Under the pieces are notes generated by a model. It saw nothing but the letters and a program-made list of their open reading frames with translations, was not told the origin of the DNA and did not search any database. A stretch of DNA of 64,000 nucleotides, from assembly GCF_029360805.1 (NCBI RefSeq), contig NZ_JARKNC010000008.1:434001-498000 (forward strand). The letters are read 5' to 3'. Shown here in pieces: positions 17,698 through 27,267 of the stretch. The stretch is from Daejeonella sp. JGW-45. Its GTDB lineage: Bacteria > Bacteroidota > Bacteroidia > Sphingobacteriales > Sphingobacteriaceae. How positions within the stretch are numbered: the first letter of the stretch is position 1; each line of letters begins with the position of its first letter. A program made the translations under genes and the position numbers.

Positions 17698-18954
17698 ATG
17701 AAACCTATATTATCCATATTACTTAGCCTGGTGCTTACAGTAAGTTCTATCAAAGCACAGGATACCGTTCGTCTTTCTCTGCCGGAGATATTCAAAGAAG
17801 TTGATAAATCCTATCCGCTATTACGAGTTTATCAAAACCGGATCAATAGTATAAGAGCTCTTGCCGAAGGTGCCAAAAGTTGGATGCCGCCCACTCTTTC
17901 CGTGGCAATTGACAAGTTTCCCTATCAGTTAAGTATGATCAGGGAAAAATCCCCTATGAACCAGGCCGGCTTCATGTTTTCAGCTCAACAAATGATTCCA
18001 AACGCTGCGAAACTCAATGCAAAAAGAGACTTTATTCTTTCGCAGCAGGACATATCCAGCAATGAAGCCGAATGGGAAAAAAATGTTCTTCATTATTCTG
18101 CCCGGCTTTACTACTATCGCCGTTTCACTGCTGAAAGGAAATTAAAGCTGGTGAATGATTATGAAGGGCTATTAAAGATGCTTATCAAAACAGCAAGGGA
18201 TAAATACGTTTATAACCAGTCTGACCTGCCTTCCATCTTTAAAGCAGAAGCTTCTCTTAGTGAGTTGAAAAATATGGAAACCATGTTACTTTCACAGGTT
18301 GCCGAAAGTACTATCGGGATTAATACGCTATTGAACAGGGATGTAAATACCCCGTTTGCAATTGATTCACTTTTACAGCCAACAGATTATCAGGCCGATT
18401 TTGTGAATACTGGTGATACGACGTCTCTAAACCGCAGCGATATTCTTGCAACTGAAAGCCGGATACGTTCCATGCAAAGCAGCCTTCGGTTGGCTGCCAC
18501 AGGTTTGAAGCCTGACTTTGGCATCCAGTTCTCTCACGGGCAGATGTTTGGTATGCCTAACCAATTTTCCCTAATGGGCATGGTTACGATCCCCATTGTT
18601 CCCTGGTCGTCGCGAATGTATAAGTCCGAAGTTCGTTCCATGAATTTCGATATTGAAGCCATGCAAAACGAACGGTCAACCATGCGTTTAATGACGAGGC
18701 AAATGATCCGCGAAAAAATCACTATGCTCAACTTTGAGAATCAGCAGCTGAGAAATTTCGATATCAGCATTTTACCCGCTTACCGAAAAAATCTTGAAAG
18801 TAACCTCCTCGCCTATCGTCAGAATACCGGTAATTTTTTTGTGTTACTGGATGCCTGGACCATGCTGATGATGAAAGAAATGGAACGCATTGATAAACTC
18901 GCGCAGGTGTTTGCCATTCAATCAGAATACGAATACCAACGGGAAAAAAAATAA
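17698..18954 (+). CDS. cusC: TolC-type outer membrane efflux protein (operon 2)
   Basis: 418 residues, signal peptide ending SIKAQ, then long helical repeats of the outer membrane efflux family. It shares the IPIVPWSSRMYKSEVRSMNF motif with the operon 1 protein. It lies 9 bp after the pump and 3 bp before the fusion protein, in the same order (pump, channel, two fusion proteins) as operon 1. Confidence 0.85.
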   Translation: MKPILSILLSLVLTVSSIKAQDTVRLSLPEIFKEVDKSYPLLRVYQNRINSIRALAEGAKSWMPPTLSVAIDKFPYQLSMIREKSPMNQAGFMFSAQQMIPNAAKLNAKRDFILSQQDISSNEAEWEKNVLHYSARLYYYRRFTAERKLKLVNDYEGLLKMLIKTARDKYVYNQSDLPSIFKAEASLSELKNMETMLLSQVAESTIGINTLLNRDVNTPFAIDSLLQPTDYQADFVNTGDTTSLNRSDILATESRIRSMQSSLRLAATGLKPDFGIQFSHGQMFGMPNQFSLMGMVTIPIVPWSSRMYKSEVRSMNFDIEAMQNERSTMRLMTRQMIREKITMLNFENQQLRNFDISILPAYRKNLESNLLAYRQNTGNFFVLLDAWTMLMMKEMERIDKLAQVFAIQSEYEYQREKK

Positions 18955-18957
18955 GCC

Positions 18958-20295
18958 ATGAAAAAAAATATTCTATATACGATCAGGCAGTATTCACTTG
19001 CTGCATCTGGTTTCATCATGTTGCTGCTTTTGGCTTCCTGTAGTTCAAACGGGAATCAGCAGGAACATGAAGGAAGCCATACAACTGAAACCGATACCGT
19101 GGCCGGAATGAATAAAGATTCACAGATGAAAGACCATTCTAATATGGACCATTCAAATGAAAAAGCCGAAGATCATCAACAGATGGAAATGCAGCCAGCC
19201 CGGGATACACTGGATGAACTTTACCTGAGTGCGCTGCCCGCCAATCAAAGCGTTATTTCAAAACAATCGGCCGTACCAGTGAAAGACAGTATCCAGCAAT
19301 TTACAATTACCGGACAAGGTTACATCACGTTCGACCCAAGGAGAAACCGGAAAATTTCTGTGCGCTTCGGCGGACGAATAGAACGCCTTTACGCAAAATA
19401 CAATTACCAGTACGTACGTAAAGGAGAAAAGATCATGGAAATATATAGCCCTGACTTAAACACATATGTTTCTGAATACATTTATATACGCCAGAAAAGC
19501 AATGATCTGGAATTGATGAAAAAAGCAAAGCAAAAGTTATTACTTCTCGGCCTTTCCGATGCCCAGATTGCCCAAATTGATAAAAACCCTGCTGCCCCAT
19601 TTACCATATCCATTTACAGTCCTTTTGAGGGCTATGTGCTATTTAATCCTTCGGCGTCCAGTAGCGGTATGACTTCTTCTGGTCCGCAGGGAGGCATGGG
19701 TGGCGGAATGAATAGCGGAGCGGCCGAATCCACAGGTACCGCCAGTACTTCGTTAGACGATAATTCTATCAGGGAAGGAATGTATGTCAGTAAAGATCAA
19801 ACGGTTTTTTGGATCAATGATTTCCAAACCGTATTGGGCGTCGTCGCCTTTTCACATGAAAACGAAAAGATTGCAAAACCCGGATTAGATGTTGTAGTAA
19901 AAAGTGAACTTTTTCCAGACCAAACCTTTCGGTCAGTTGTCCGGATGGTAGAGCCGGTTTACAGGGGTGCTCAGAAGTTTACACAAGCCCGCCTATATTT
20001 TTCCAACCCAAATCGAAAGCTCAAACAAAACTCTCTCATCAGGGCCAGTGCTTTAGTTAATTCGGGCTCTCTGATTGTTCCTGCAAGCAGTGTTTATCAT
20101 GTGGGAAGCACCGCAATCGTTTGGGTCTTAAAAACAAAAACTAAAGATGGGAGCAACGTTTTTCAGGCAAGAGCAATAAGAACCGGCAACCGAAGTAACG
20201 AATACATTGAAGTATTAAAAGGATTGAACAGTAGCGAATTTGTTGCTAAAGATGCTGGCTACCTGGCAGATAGTGAAACCATAATACAATATTAA
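18958..20295 (+). CDS. cusB: membrane fusion protein, CusB type (operon 2, first)
   Basis: 445 residues with lipobox LLASCSS. Instead of the HMBD module found in operon 1 it carries a Met/His-rich segment (MKDHSNMDHSNEKAEDHQQM). The core has ISVRFGGRIERLYAKYNYQY and IYSPDLNTYVSEYIYI. A Gly/Ser/Met insert (MTSSGPQGGMGGGMNSG) sits at the same point as in the operon 1 protein. It probably couples pump and channel and binds Cu/Ag through Met residues. Confidence 0.85.
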   Translation: MKKNILYTIRQYSLAASGFIMLLLLASCSSNGNQQEHEGSHTTETDTVAGMNKDSQMKDHSNMDHSNEKAEDHQQMEMQPARDTLDELYLSALPANQSVISKQSAVPVKDSIQQFTITGQGYITFDPRRNRKISVRFGGRIERLYAKYNYQYVRKGEKIMEIYSPDLNTYVSEYIYIRQKSNDLELMKKAKQKLLLLGLSDAQIAQIDKNPAAPFTISIYSPFEGYVLFNPSASSSGMTSSGPQGGMGGGMNSGAAESTGTASTSLDDNSIREGMYVSKDQTVFWINDFQTVLGVVAFSHENEKIAKPGLDVVVKSELFPDQTFRSVVRMVEPVYRGAQKFTQARLYFSNPNRKLKQNSLIRASALVNSGSLIVPASSVYHVGSTAIVWVLKTKTKDGSNVFQARAIRTGNRSNEYIEVLKGLNSSEFVAKDAGYLADSETIIQY

Positions 20296-20298
20296 ATT

Positions 20299-21447
20299 AT
20301 GAAACGGAACAATATAATAATCATAGCGATTGGGGTGATGGTTTTGTGGGGAATATTTTTAACGGCTGCATGTACGAATGACAAAAAGGTGGCTGAGCAG
20401 GAGGAACATACAGAGGCACATGCCGCTCCTGACTCCTCTGGTAAAGAGATCTTATCTCTTACCGACCAGGATGAAAGGCATGCAAATATTAGGATTGATA
20501 CCGTCAGGACAAAATCAATGGCGGAATTTTCTACGGTATTGGGAACTGCTAATTTTGATCAACGAAAACTCACTGTAATTACTTCGCGGATTCGTGGCAG
20601 GCTTGATAAATTATTTGTAAGAAATCCGCAGCAATACGTAAGGGAAGGAGAGCCAATTTATGCCATTTATAGTGAGGAACTCATAGCATACGAAAATGAA
20701 TTGCTGACTGCCATTCAAATGAAAGCGAACCCGAGTGATTTAAAGGTATCATTTGACCAGCTTATTGAGGCAGCCAGGAAAAAATTGTTTCTGCTGGGAC
20801 TAACCAACTTTCAAATTGAGCAAATAGAGAAATCTGGTGTTGCCTCAGCCCTGGTTACCTTTTACAGCCCGGTTTCCGGCACCTTAACGGACTTGCCTGT
20901 AAGCGAAGGGCAATATGTGGAGGAAGGTACAGCCATGTTCAGTATTGCTGATATGTCGCGACTTTGGATAGAGGCCCAAATGTATGTTAATGAATTGAAG
21001 TGGTTAGATGGCGGGGCAGCCATACAGGCAGAATTTGACGCGTTGCCAGGAGAAATATTTACGGTTGTGCCGGTATTTGATAACCCAAGCTTAGAAGCAG
21101 ACAGTAAAATAAGCCTCGTGAGATTTCAGGTCGAAAATCCTACTAATAAATTGAGGCCTGGAATGATGGCATATATCAGCATCAAAAGGAATGAGAAAAA
21201 GACTATGGTGATTCCAAAGAGCTCGATAGTGGTTGGCGAAATGATTTCTGCCTGGGTAAAGACCGCAAAAGGAACGTACGAAAACCGGATGATCCAGTTG
21301 GGCATTCAGAATAAAAAAGAAGTAGAAGTGCTTAGCGGTTTAAAAGAAGGCGAATTAATAGTAACCAATGGCGCTTACTTGCTCAACAGTGAGTTAATAC
21401 TAAAAAAAGGAACTGGAATGCCGGGCATGGAAGGAATGGATATGTAG
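20299..21447 (+). CDS. second membrane fusion protein (operon 2)
   Basis: 382 residues starting 3 bp after the first fusion protein. Hydrophobic start with a lipobox-like TAACTN, a short His/Glu-rich linker, and the CusB core (TSRIRGRLDKLFVRNPQQYV, SEGQYVEEGTAMFSIADMSR). It ends in a Met-rich tail (GMPGMEGMDM). It pairs with the first fusion protein as in operon 1. Confidence 0.85.
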   Translation: MKRNNIIIIAIGVMVLWGIFLTAACTNDKKVAEQEEHTEAHAAPDSSGKEILSLTDQDERHANIRIDTVRTKSMAEFSTVLGTANFDQRKLTVITSRIRGRLDKLFVRNPQQYVREGEPIYAIYSEELIAYENELLTAIQMKANPSDLKVSFDQLIEAARKKLFLLGLTNFQIEQIEKSGVASALVTFYSPVSGTLTDLPVSEGQYVEEGTAMFSIADMSRLWIEAQMYVNELKWLDGGAAIQAEFDALPGEIFTVVPVFDNPSLEADSKISLVRFQVENPTNKLRPGMMAYISIKRNEKKTMVIPKSSIVVGEMISAWVKTAKGTYENRMIQLGIQNKKEVEVLSGLKEGELIVTNGAYLLNSELILKKGTGMPGMEGMDM

Positions 21448-21485
21448 GGATTAATAGTCTCTAATCAATCAGCTAGCATAATATT

Positions 21486-24185
21486 ATGTCAATCCCTGAA
21501 ATTATAACGACAGAAACACCTTGGACTTCAAACTATGAAGCAGCGTTGAAGCAGCTTCACGCTGATCCTGAACATGGACTGTCAGCAGCAGAAGCTGTCC
21601 GCCGTCTTGACCTTTATGGATATAACAGGATTGAATCCGGAAAAAAGATTAACCCGTTAATGATCATGGTTAATCAGTTTATCAGTCCTTTTATGTTGTT
21701 GCTGGCAATTGCGGCAGGGCTTTCGTTCTTCTTTCAGGAGTGGCTGGATGGTATCGCCATTATGGCTGTTATTGTGATCAACGCAGTCATCGGGTTTTTT
21801 ATGGAATTCCAGGCTGAACGTTCTATGGAGGCGCTGAAAAAACTTACAATAGTTCCTGCGAGGGTACTAAGAGATGGCAGGTTATCTGAAATACCTTCGG
21901 AAGAATTGGTGTCCGGTGATATCATATTTATAGAAGGTGGAGATATGGTGACTGCGGATGCCAGGGTCATAAAATCAACTCAGTTACAAACCGATGAATC
22001 TGCTTTAACCGGCGAGTCTCTGCCCATTGAAAAGAATGTGTCTGTGCTGCCGGAAAAAACTCCACTTGCCGAACGTTATAACATGCTTTACAAAGGCACG
22101 TTTGTTACCAATGGCAATGCCTATGCACTTGTGGTCCAAACAGGCATGCATACAGAATTGGGCACGATTGCCAGCATGGTTCAAAAGGCCGGCCAGGCAG
22201 CAACACCGCTGGAGAAAAAGATCCGGTCGTTTAGTAAAAAACTGATCTGGATGACGGTGATCCTGCTGGTTATCATCTTTATCGCTGGGATTATAAACGG
22301 TCAAAATTTAGTGCAAATGATGGAAACGTCCATTGCACTGGCTGTTGCAGCTATTCCGGAGGGCTTGCCTATTGTGTCAACATTAGCCCTGGCGTTTGGC
22401 ATGTTGCGTATGGCAAGGCACAATGTACTTGTTAAAAAATTATCATCAGTGGAAACGCTGGGAGGCACCAATGTAATTTGTACAGACAAGACAGGAACGC
22501 TGACTCAAAATAAGATCGAGGCTGCCTTTATTCAAATCAACGAAGGCGCATCAAGAATCAATCTGGATATTGCCGGCGCTTCCATTAAATGGATGGATGG
22601 TAATGAAATTGAAGATAGAGCAGCTTATGATCAGCTATGTTGTATTGCCGCTTTATGCAACACGGCTACTTATTATTCTGAAGGTGGTACTGAAAAAGAG
22701 TCGGGTGACCCTATGGAAGTAGGATTACTAAAAATGGTCTATTGCGGACACACCAAACAGCTGGACTATATTAAAGAATATCCCAAGCTGGATGAAGTTC
22801 CATTTTCTTCTGACACCAAAGTAATGGCCACATTTCATGGTAGTAAACAAGGATATTATATCGCGGCGAAGGGAGCAGTAGAAGAATTGCTGCATTCCTG
22901 CACATCGGTATTAGAGGGTAGTGAAGTGGTAGCTCTTGATGAGTCGAAAAGAAACAACTGGCTAAATTATGCCGAACAAAGGGCACAATCAGGTTTGCGA
23001 ATGCTTGCTTTTGCCTACCGTAATACCAGCGAAAAGGAAAGCTATTTCCTGCATCAACTAACCCTGGCAGGTTTAATTGGTTTCATTGACCCTCCCAGAC
23101 CCGAAGTTTCACAGGCCATTGCGGAATGTAAATCTGCGGGAATTAAAGTTGTAATGATAACCGGTGATCATCCTGCCACCGCAAAGAATATTGCGCTGCA
23201 GTTAGGTCTGGCTAATCAGGAAGATGAAGTGATGCATGGCAACGCTATGAAACCCTATGCGGAGCTTACAGCAGAAGATAAAACGAAGTGGCTGAACACA
23301 TCGGTCTTTGCAAGAGTTAGTCCGGCACAGAAATTAGACCTGGTGTCCTTGTATCAGGAAAAGAAAATGGTGGTTGGCATGACTGGAGATGGTGTAAACG
23401 ATGCACCCGCCCTGAAGAAAGCAGATATAGGAATTGCCATGGGACAAAGAGGCACACAGGTAGCTCAGGAAGTGGCCGATATGGTGTTAAAAGATGATGC
23501 CTTTTCATCCATTGTACTTGCAATAAAACAAGGGCGGACCATATTCGACAATATCCGGAAGTTCATCATTTTCCTGCTTTCATGCAATATGAGTGAACTT
23601 TTTGTTATTGCAACGGCAGCTATCCTAAACTTGCACTTTCAGCTTTTTCCGATACAAATACTTTATATAAATCTTATAACGGATGTATTGCCGGCGCTTG
23701 CCCTGGGTGTTACCAAAGCCGCTCCGCACATCATGGAGCGTAAGCCGTTTTCCTCTTCTGAACCCATTATTGACAGGGAACGATGGAAGGCTCTTTTTGT
23801 TTATTCGTCTGTAATTGCTATTGCTACAATAAGCGCAGTGTTTGCAAGCCATGGATTATTGCACGCTGATGAAGCCTGGAATACGGATTTATGCAATAAC
23901 ATCCTGTTTTATACCCTTATTTTTTCACAGGTACTACATGTGTTTAATATGTATTTCGAAAGAGGTGTGTCCTTCTTTAAATCAGAGGTGTTTACAAACC
24001 GTTACGTGTGGTACGCTGTGTTTGCCTGTACGATTCTGGCCCTTTCAGCATACTGGATCCCAGCGATCCGCGATGTTTTGAAAATAACCATTCATGGCTG
24101 GAAAGACTGGAGCATCATCATTGTATTCGCATTCCTCTCACTTTTGATTAATCAACTTCTGAAACGGTTAAAAGTTATTATTTAA
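21486..24185 (+). CDS. P2-type cation ATPase (Ca2+-ATPase-like)
   Basis: 899 residues with all catalytic marks of P-type ATPases: TDESALTGES, the phosphorylation site CTDKTGTLTQNK, and MTGDGVNDAPALKKADIGIA. It belongs to the P2 class: TM4 has AIPEGLP and TM6 has NLITDVLPALALG, keeping the Asn, Thr and Asp of Ca2+ sites. The CPx/HMA features of copper pumps are absent, so Ca2+ or Mn2+ is more likely than copper. It follows efflux operon 2 by 38 bp and precedes two small membrane proteins. Confidence 0.85.
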   Translation: MSIPEIITTETPWTSNYEAALKQLHADPEHGLSAAEAVRRLDLYGYNRIESGKKINPLMIMVNQFISPFMLLLAIAAGLSFFFQEWLDGIAIMAVIVINAVIGFFMEFQAERSMEALKKLTIVPARVLRDGRLSEIPSEELVSGDIIFIEGGDMVTADARVIKSTQLQTDESALTGESLPIEKNVSVLPEKTPLAERYNMLYKGTFVTNGNAYALVVQTGMHTELGTIASMVQKAGQAATPLEKKIRSFSKKLIWMTVILLVIIFIAGIINGQNLVQMMETSIALAVAAIPEGLPIVSTLALAFGMLRMARHNVLVKKLSSVETLGGTNVICTDKTGTLTQNKIEAAFIQINEGASRINLDIAGASIKWMDGNEIEDRAAYDQLCCIAALCNTATYYSEGGTEKESGDPMEVGLLKMVYCGHTKQLDYIKEYPKLDEVPFSSDTKVMATFHGSKQGYYIAAKGAVEELLHSCTSVLEGSEVVALDESKRNNWLNYAEQRAQSGLRMLAFAYRNTSEKESYFLHQLTLAGLIGFIDPPRPEVSQAIAECKSAGIKVVMITGDHPATAKNIALQLGLANQEDEVMHGNAMKPYAELTAEDKTKWLNTSVFARVSPAQKLDLVSLYQEKKMVVGMTGDGVNDAPALKKADIGIAMGQRGTQVAQEVADMVLKDDAFSSIVLAIKQGRTIFDNIRKFIIFLLSCNMSELFVIATAAILNLHFQLFPIQILYINLITDVLPALALGVTKAAPHIMERKPFSSSEPIIDRERWKALFVYSSVIAIATISAVFASHGLLHADEAWNTDLCNNILFYTLIFSQVLHVFNMYFERGVSFFKSEVFTNRYVWYAVFACTILALSAYWIPAIRDVLKITIHGWKDWSIIIVFAFLSLLINQLLKRLKVII

Positions 24186-24255
24186 CCCGTGAATATATGT
24201 CAAAATTAACAGAAACATTAAATGCTTAAATTAACAATAACAAATTCTCGAAATT

Positions 24256-24474
24256 ATGAAACACTTTCTTTGGATGATTATCGGATGCGGTATTCCTTTA
24301 CTGCTCATTTTTTTTGCGCCGGCGCTGGGCCTTGGTTCCGACACTTCGCTGTTCATTTTTATCATCTTTATGTTTGCCTGCCACTTATTGATGCCTATGC
24401 ATTCTCACGGCAATCACAACCAAAAGCAACAGAATTCAGAAACTACTAAACCAGAAAATCATGAACACCATTAA
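24256..24474 (+). CDS. small membrane protein with His tail
   Basis: 72 residues: two hydrophobic stretches (WMIIGCGIPLLLIFFAPALG and SLFIFIIFMFACHLLMPM) followed by a polar tail rich in His, Asn and Gln (HSHGNHNQKQQ ... ENHEHH). It resembles small DUF2933-like proteins found beside heavy-metal genes. A frame of similar length from 24222 is a shadow. It overlaps the next gene by 14 bp. Confidence 0.65.
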   Translation: MKHFLWMIIGCGIPLLLIFFAPALGLGSDTSLFIFIIFMFACHLLMPMHSHGNHNQKQQNSETTKPENHEHH

Positions 24475-24736
24475 TGTAAGAAAGTTTGGCTTTGCAACAG
24501 GATCTACCGCTGCCCTGCTGTATGTGGGTTGTATTTTGGTAATGACCACCGTAGGTCAAAGTGGAACCGTGAAATTTTTTAATAGCATTCTTCATGGGAT
24601 AGACACGACGTCTATTATCCGGATGAACGTTTCTTTTTGGGAAGCATGTATGGGGGTCATTGAAGTTTTTATTATCGGCTGGCTGGTAGGAGCCTGCATT
24701 GCTGCTATTTATAATATCAGTTCAAAATCAGTATGA
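24461..24736 (+). CDS. DUF5676-like membrane protein
   Basis: 91 residues with two membrane segments (GSTAALLYVGCILVMTTVG and CMGVIEVFIIGWLVGACIAA). The sequence pattern fits DUF5676 proteins that accompany P-type ATPases in metal-resistance islands. Start at 24461 overlaps the previous gene. Function unknown. Confidence 0.65.
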   Translation: MNTINVRKFGFATGSTAALLYVGCILVMTTVGQSGTVKFFNSILHGIDTTSIIRMNVSFWEACMGVIEVFIIGWLVGACIAAIYNISSKSV

Positions 24737-24778
24737 TTTAATAATTAATGGCAGATACTTAAAATATGGAAAGGAAAA

Positions 24779-26281
24779 ATGGAAAACCAATCTAACGTTG
24801 TAAAATATAGATATCTCGGAATCAACACACAAAATGAAAGGGTGGTATATATGCATGAGAACTGCCACATTTGTATTTCAGAAGGCTTTGAAGCACTTAC
24901 CCGAATTAGAATATCGACTCTGGCCGGCTCAATCGTAGCAAGCCTTAATGTGATAACATCAAATCTTTTATTGCATGATGAAATTGGGTTGTCTGATGCC
25001 GCGGCAAAGGAACTGAATGTTTCCCCAAATGAAACCCTGTATGTTTCACACTTGGAACCTATTGAATCTTTGGGCCACGTACGGGCAAAAATCTACAATC
25101 AGAAGCTGGGCTATAGGGCGTACAATGAAATCATAACGGATATCGTTCAGGGCAATTATTCCAATATCGACCTGACAGCATTTATCACCGCCTGTGCGGG
25201 AAACAGGATGGATCTTGATGAAATCACAAGTCTTACCAAAGCCATGATTACTTCAGGTACGCAATTGCACTGGAACCAGGAGATTGTAGTCGATAAGCAT
25301 TGCATTGGGGGCTTGCCGGGCAATAGAACAACGCCCCTGGTAGTTGCCATTGTTGCTGCTTTTGGCCTTACTATGCCCAAAACCTCTTCCCGGGCTATTA
25401 CCTCGCCTGCCGGCACTGCAGATACCATGGAAGTTTTTACCAATGTGACACTTTCTCCCGAAGAAATAAAAAAAGTAGTAGCGCAAGAAGGAGGATGTAT
25501 AGTTTGGGGAGGAACCGCTCAGTTAAGCCCTGCAGATGATTTATTAATAAAAATCGAGAAAGCGCTGGATATTGATAGCGAAGGGCAATTGATTGCTTCG
25601 GTACTCTCAAAAAAAGCAGCGGCGGGATCCACGCACGTTGTGATAGATATTCCGGTAGGTGAAACTGCAAAAGTGAGAAGTACAAAAATGGCGCAGGAAT
25701 TACAGAATCACATGGAAACCATAGGGAATGCAATTGGATTGAATGTCAAAGTAGTAATCACAGATGGTACGCAACCTGTGGGAAGAGGAATTGGTCCTGC
25801 TCTTGAAGCCCTCGATATCTTAAAGGTGCTGAAAAATGAAGCGGATGCACCTAAAGACTTGACAGAAAGATCATTGCTTTTAGCTGGAGAACTGTTGGAG
25901 CTGTCTGGAAAAGTCGACTCTGGAACTGGATATCAAACAGCGAGGGAGCTGTTGGAATCTGGTAAAGCCTATAAAAAATTTATTGCTATTTGCGAAGCGC
26001 AGGGTCACTTTTCACAACCTGTTTTAGCACCTTATAAATTCGAAGTCAGGGCCAAAAAGTCAGGTATTTTAAAAATAATCGACAACAGAAAAATTGCAAA
26101 ACTCGCCAAGCTTTCGGGCGCGCCTACTGCTAAATCTGCAGGGATCCTTTTAAATGCCCGTCTGGGAGAAAATATTGAAAAGGGCCAGTTGCTATTCACT
26201 ATCTATGCGGAATCCAAAGGCGAGCTAAACTATGCTCTGGAATATAAGAACTATCACGACAATATTATAACCGTAATCTAA
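24779..26281 (+). CDS. AMP phosphorylase-like (thymidine phosphorylase family)
   Basis: 500 residues, the length of archaeal-type AMP phosphorylases rather than the roughly 440 of DeoA. An N-terminal domain of about 85 residues precedes the nucleoside phosphorylase core with DKHCIGGLPGNRTTPLVVAI and SPAGTADTMEVF, and the C-terminal domain has KAAAGSTHVVIDIPVG. Expected reaction: AMP plus phosphate gives adenine plus ribose 1,5-bisphosphate. It is followed 10 bp later by a PRPP synthetase gene, which suggests joint work on the ribose phosphate/adenylate pool. No RuBisCO or ribose-bisphosphate isomerase is visible in this window. Confidence 0.85.
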   Translation: MENQSNVVKYRYLGINTQNERVVYMHENCHICISEGFEALTRIRISTLAGSIVASLNVITSNLLLHDEIGLSDAAAKELNVSPNETLYVSHLEPIESLGHVRAKIYNQKLGYRAYNEIITDIVQGNYSNIDLTAFITACAGNRMDLDEITSLTKAMITSGTQLHWNQEIVVDKHCIGGLPGNRTTPLVVAIVAAFGLTMPKTSSRAITSPAGTADTMEVFTNVTLSPEEIKKVVAQEGGCIVWGGTAQLSPADDLLIKIEKALDIDSEGQLIASVLSKKAAAGSTHVVIDIPVGETAKVRSTKMAQELQNHMETIGNAIGLNVKVVITDGTQPVGRGIGPALEALDILKVLKNEADAPKDLTERSLLLAGELLELSGKVDSGTGYQTARELLESGKAYKKFIAICEAQGHFSQPVLAPYKFEVRAKKSGILKIIDNRKIAKLAKLSGAPTAKSAGILLNARLGENIEKGQLLFTIYAESKGELNYALEYKNYHDNIITVI

Positions 26282-26291
26282 AAACCGTATT

Positions 26292-27179
26292 ATGAACACG
26301 ATATTATTAAGCCTTCCGGGAAACGAAAATCTCACAGTGCTTTTAGCAAAAAAACTGAATGCCGAAGTTGGCGAAGTAACCTTTCGTAAATTTCCAGACG
26401 GAGAAACCTATACTCGTATCTTGTCTGACGTAAAAGACAAATGTGTGGTACTGATCTGTACTTTGCATGAACCAGACGAAAAATTGTTGCCGCTTTACTT
26501 TTTAAGCCATACAGCAAAATCACTGGGTGCGAAATGTACCTGTTTGGTAGTCCCATATCTGGCCTATATGCGACAAGACAAAGTTTTCAATGAAGGTGAA
26601 GGGATAACCTCTGGTTTTTTCGGAAAATTGATTTCAGGTTTTGCCGATAGCATTATTACAGTTGATCCTCACTTGCATCGGATAAGCTCTCTGGAAGAAG
26701 TTTATGACATTCCAAACAAGGTTGTCCGTGCAGCAGATGCTATTTCAGAATGGTTAAAGCAAAACATCGAAAACCCGGTTCTTATCGGTCCCGATTCTGA
26801 AAGCGAGCAATGGGTTTCAGAGGTTGCCAGGAATGCGGGAGTCCCATTTACGGTCCTGCAAAAGGTACGTCACGGCGACCGCGAAGTGGAGGTTTCTGTC
26901 CCCGAGGTTGATAAATACAAGGATCATACCCCTATTTTGGTAGATGACATCATCTCAACCGCCCGTACAATGATTAAAACAGTGGAGCATTTAAAAAATG
27001 CTGGAATGAAACCCCCGATATGCATAGGTATACACGCGGTTTTTGCGGGCAATGCCTATCAGGAATTACTGGATAGCGGAGTGAAAAAGATAGTAACCTG
27101 TAATACCATTCCACATCCTTCCAATGAAATTGATTTGAGCGATCTTTTGGCTATTGGAATAAAGAAACTAATGCACTAA
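26292..27179 (+). CDS. ribose-phosphate diphosphokinase (PRPP synthetase)
   Basis: 295 residues, shorter than the roughly 315 of housekeeping bacterial Prs. It keeps an N-terminal KFPDGETYTRI, the ATP/Mg segment TVDPHLHRI and the PRPP-binding loop ILVDDIISTARTM. It makes PRPP from ribose 5-phosphate and ATP, or could run in reverse. The compact form and sequence style are closer to archaeal or class III-like enzymes; that placement is a judgement by eye. Same operon as the AMP phosphorylase. Confidence 0.85.
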   Translation: MNTILLSLPGNENLTVLLAKKLNAEVGEVTFRKFPDGETYTRILSDVKDKCVVLICTLHEPDEKLLPLYFLSHTAKSLGAKCTCLVVPYLAYMRQDKVFNEGEGITSGFFGKLISGFADSIITVDPHLHRISSLEEVYDIPNKVVRAADAISEWLKQNIENPVLIGPDSESEQWVSEVARNAGVPFTVLQKVRHGDREVEVSVPEVDKYKDHTPILVDDIISTARTMIKTVEHLKNAGMKPPICIGIHAVFAGNAYQELLDSGVKKIVTCNTIPHPSNEIDLSDLLAIGIKKLMH

Positions 27180-27267
27180 TAGAGAACTAGCCTTCTTGAT
27201 GGGGTAACGTTCAAAATCAGTCCGATCTAAACATCTTTATTATGGACAATTAAAACCACTTATTAAT

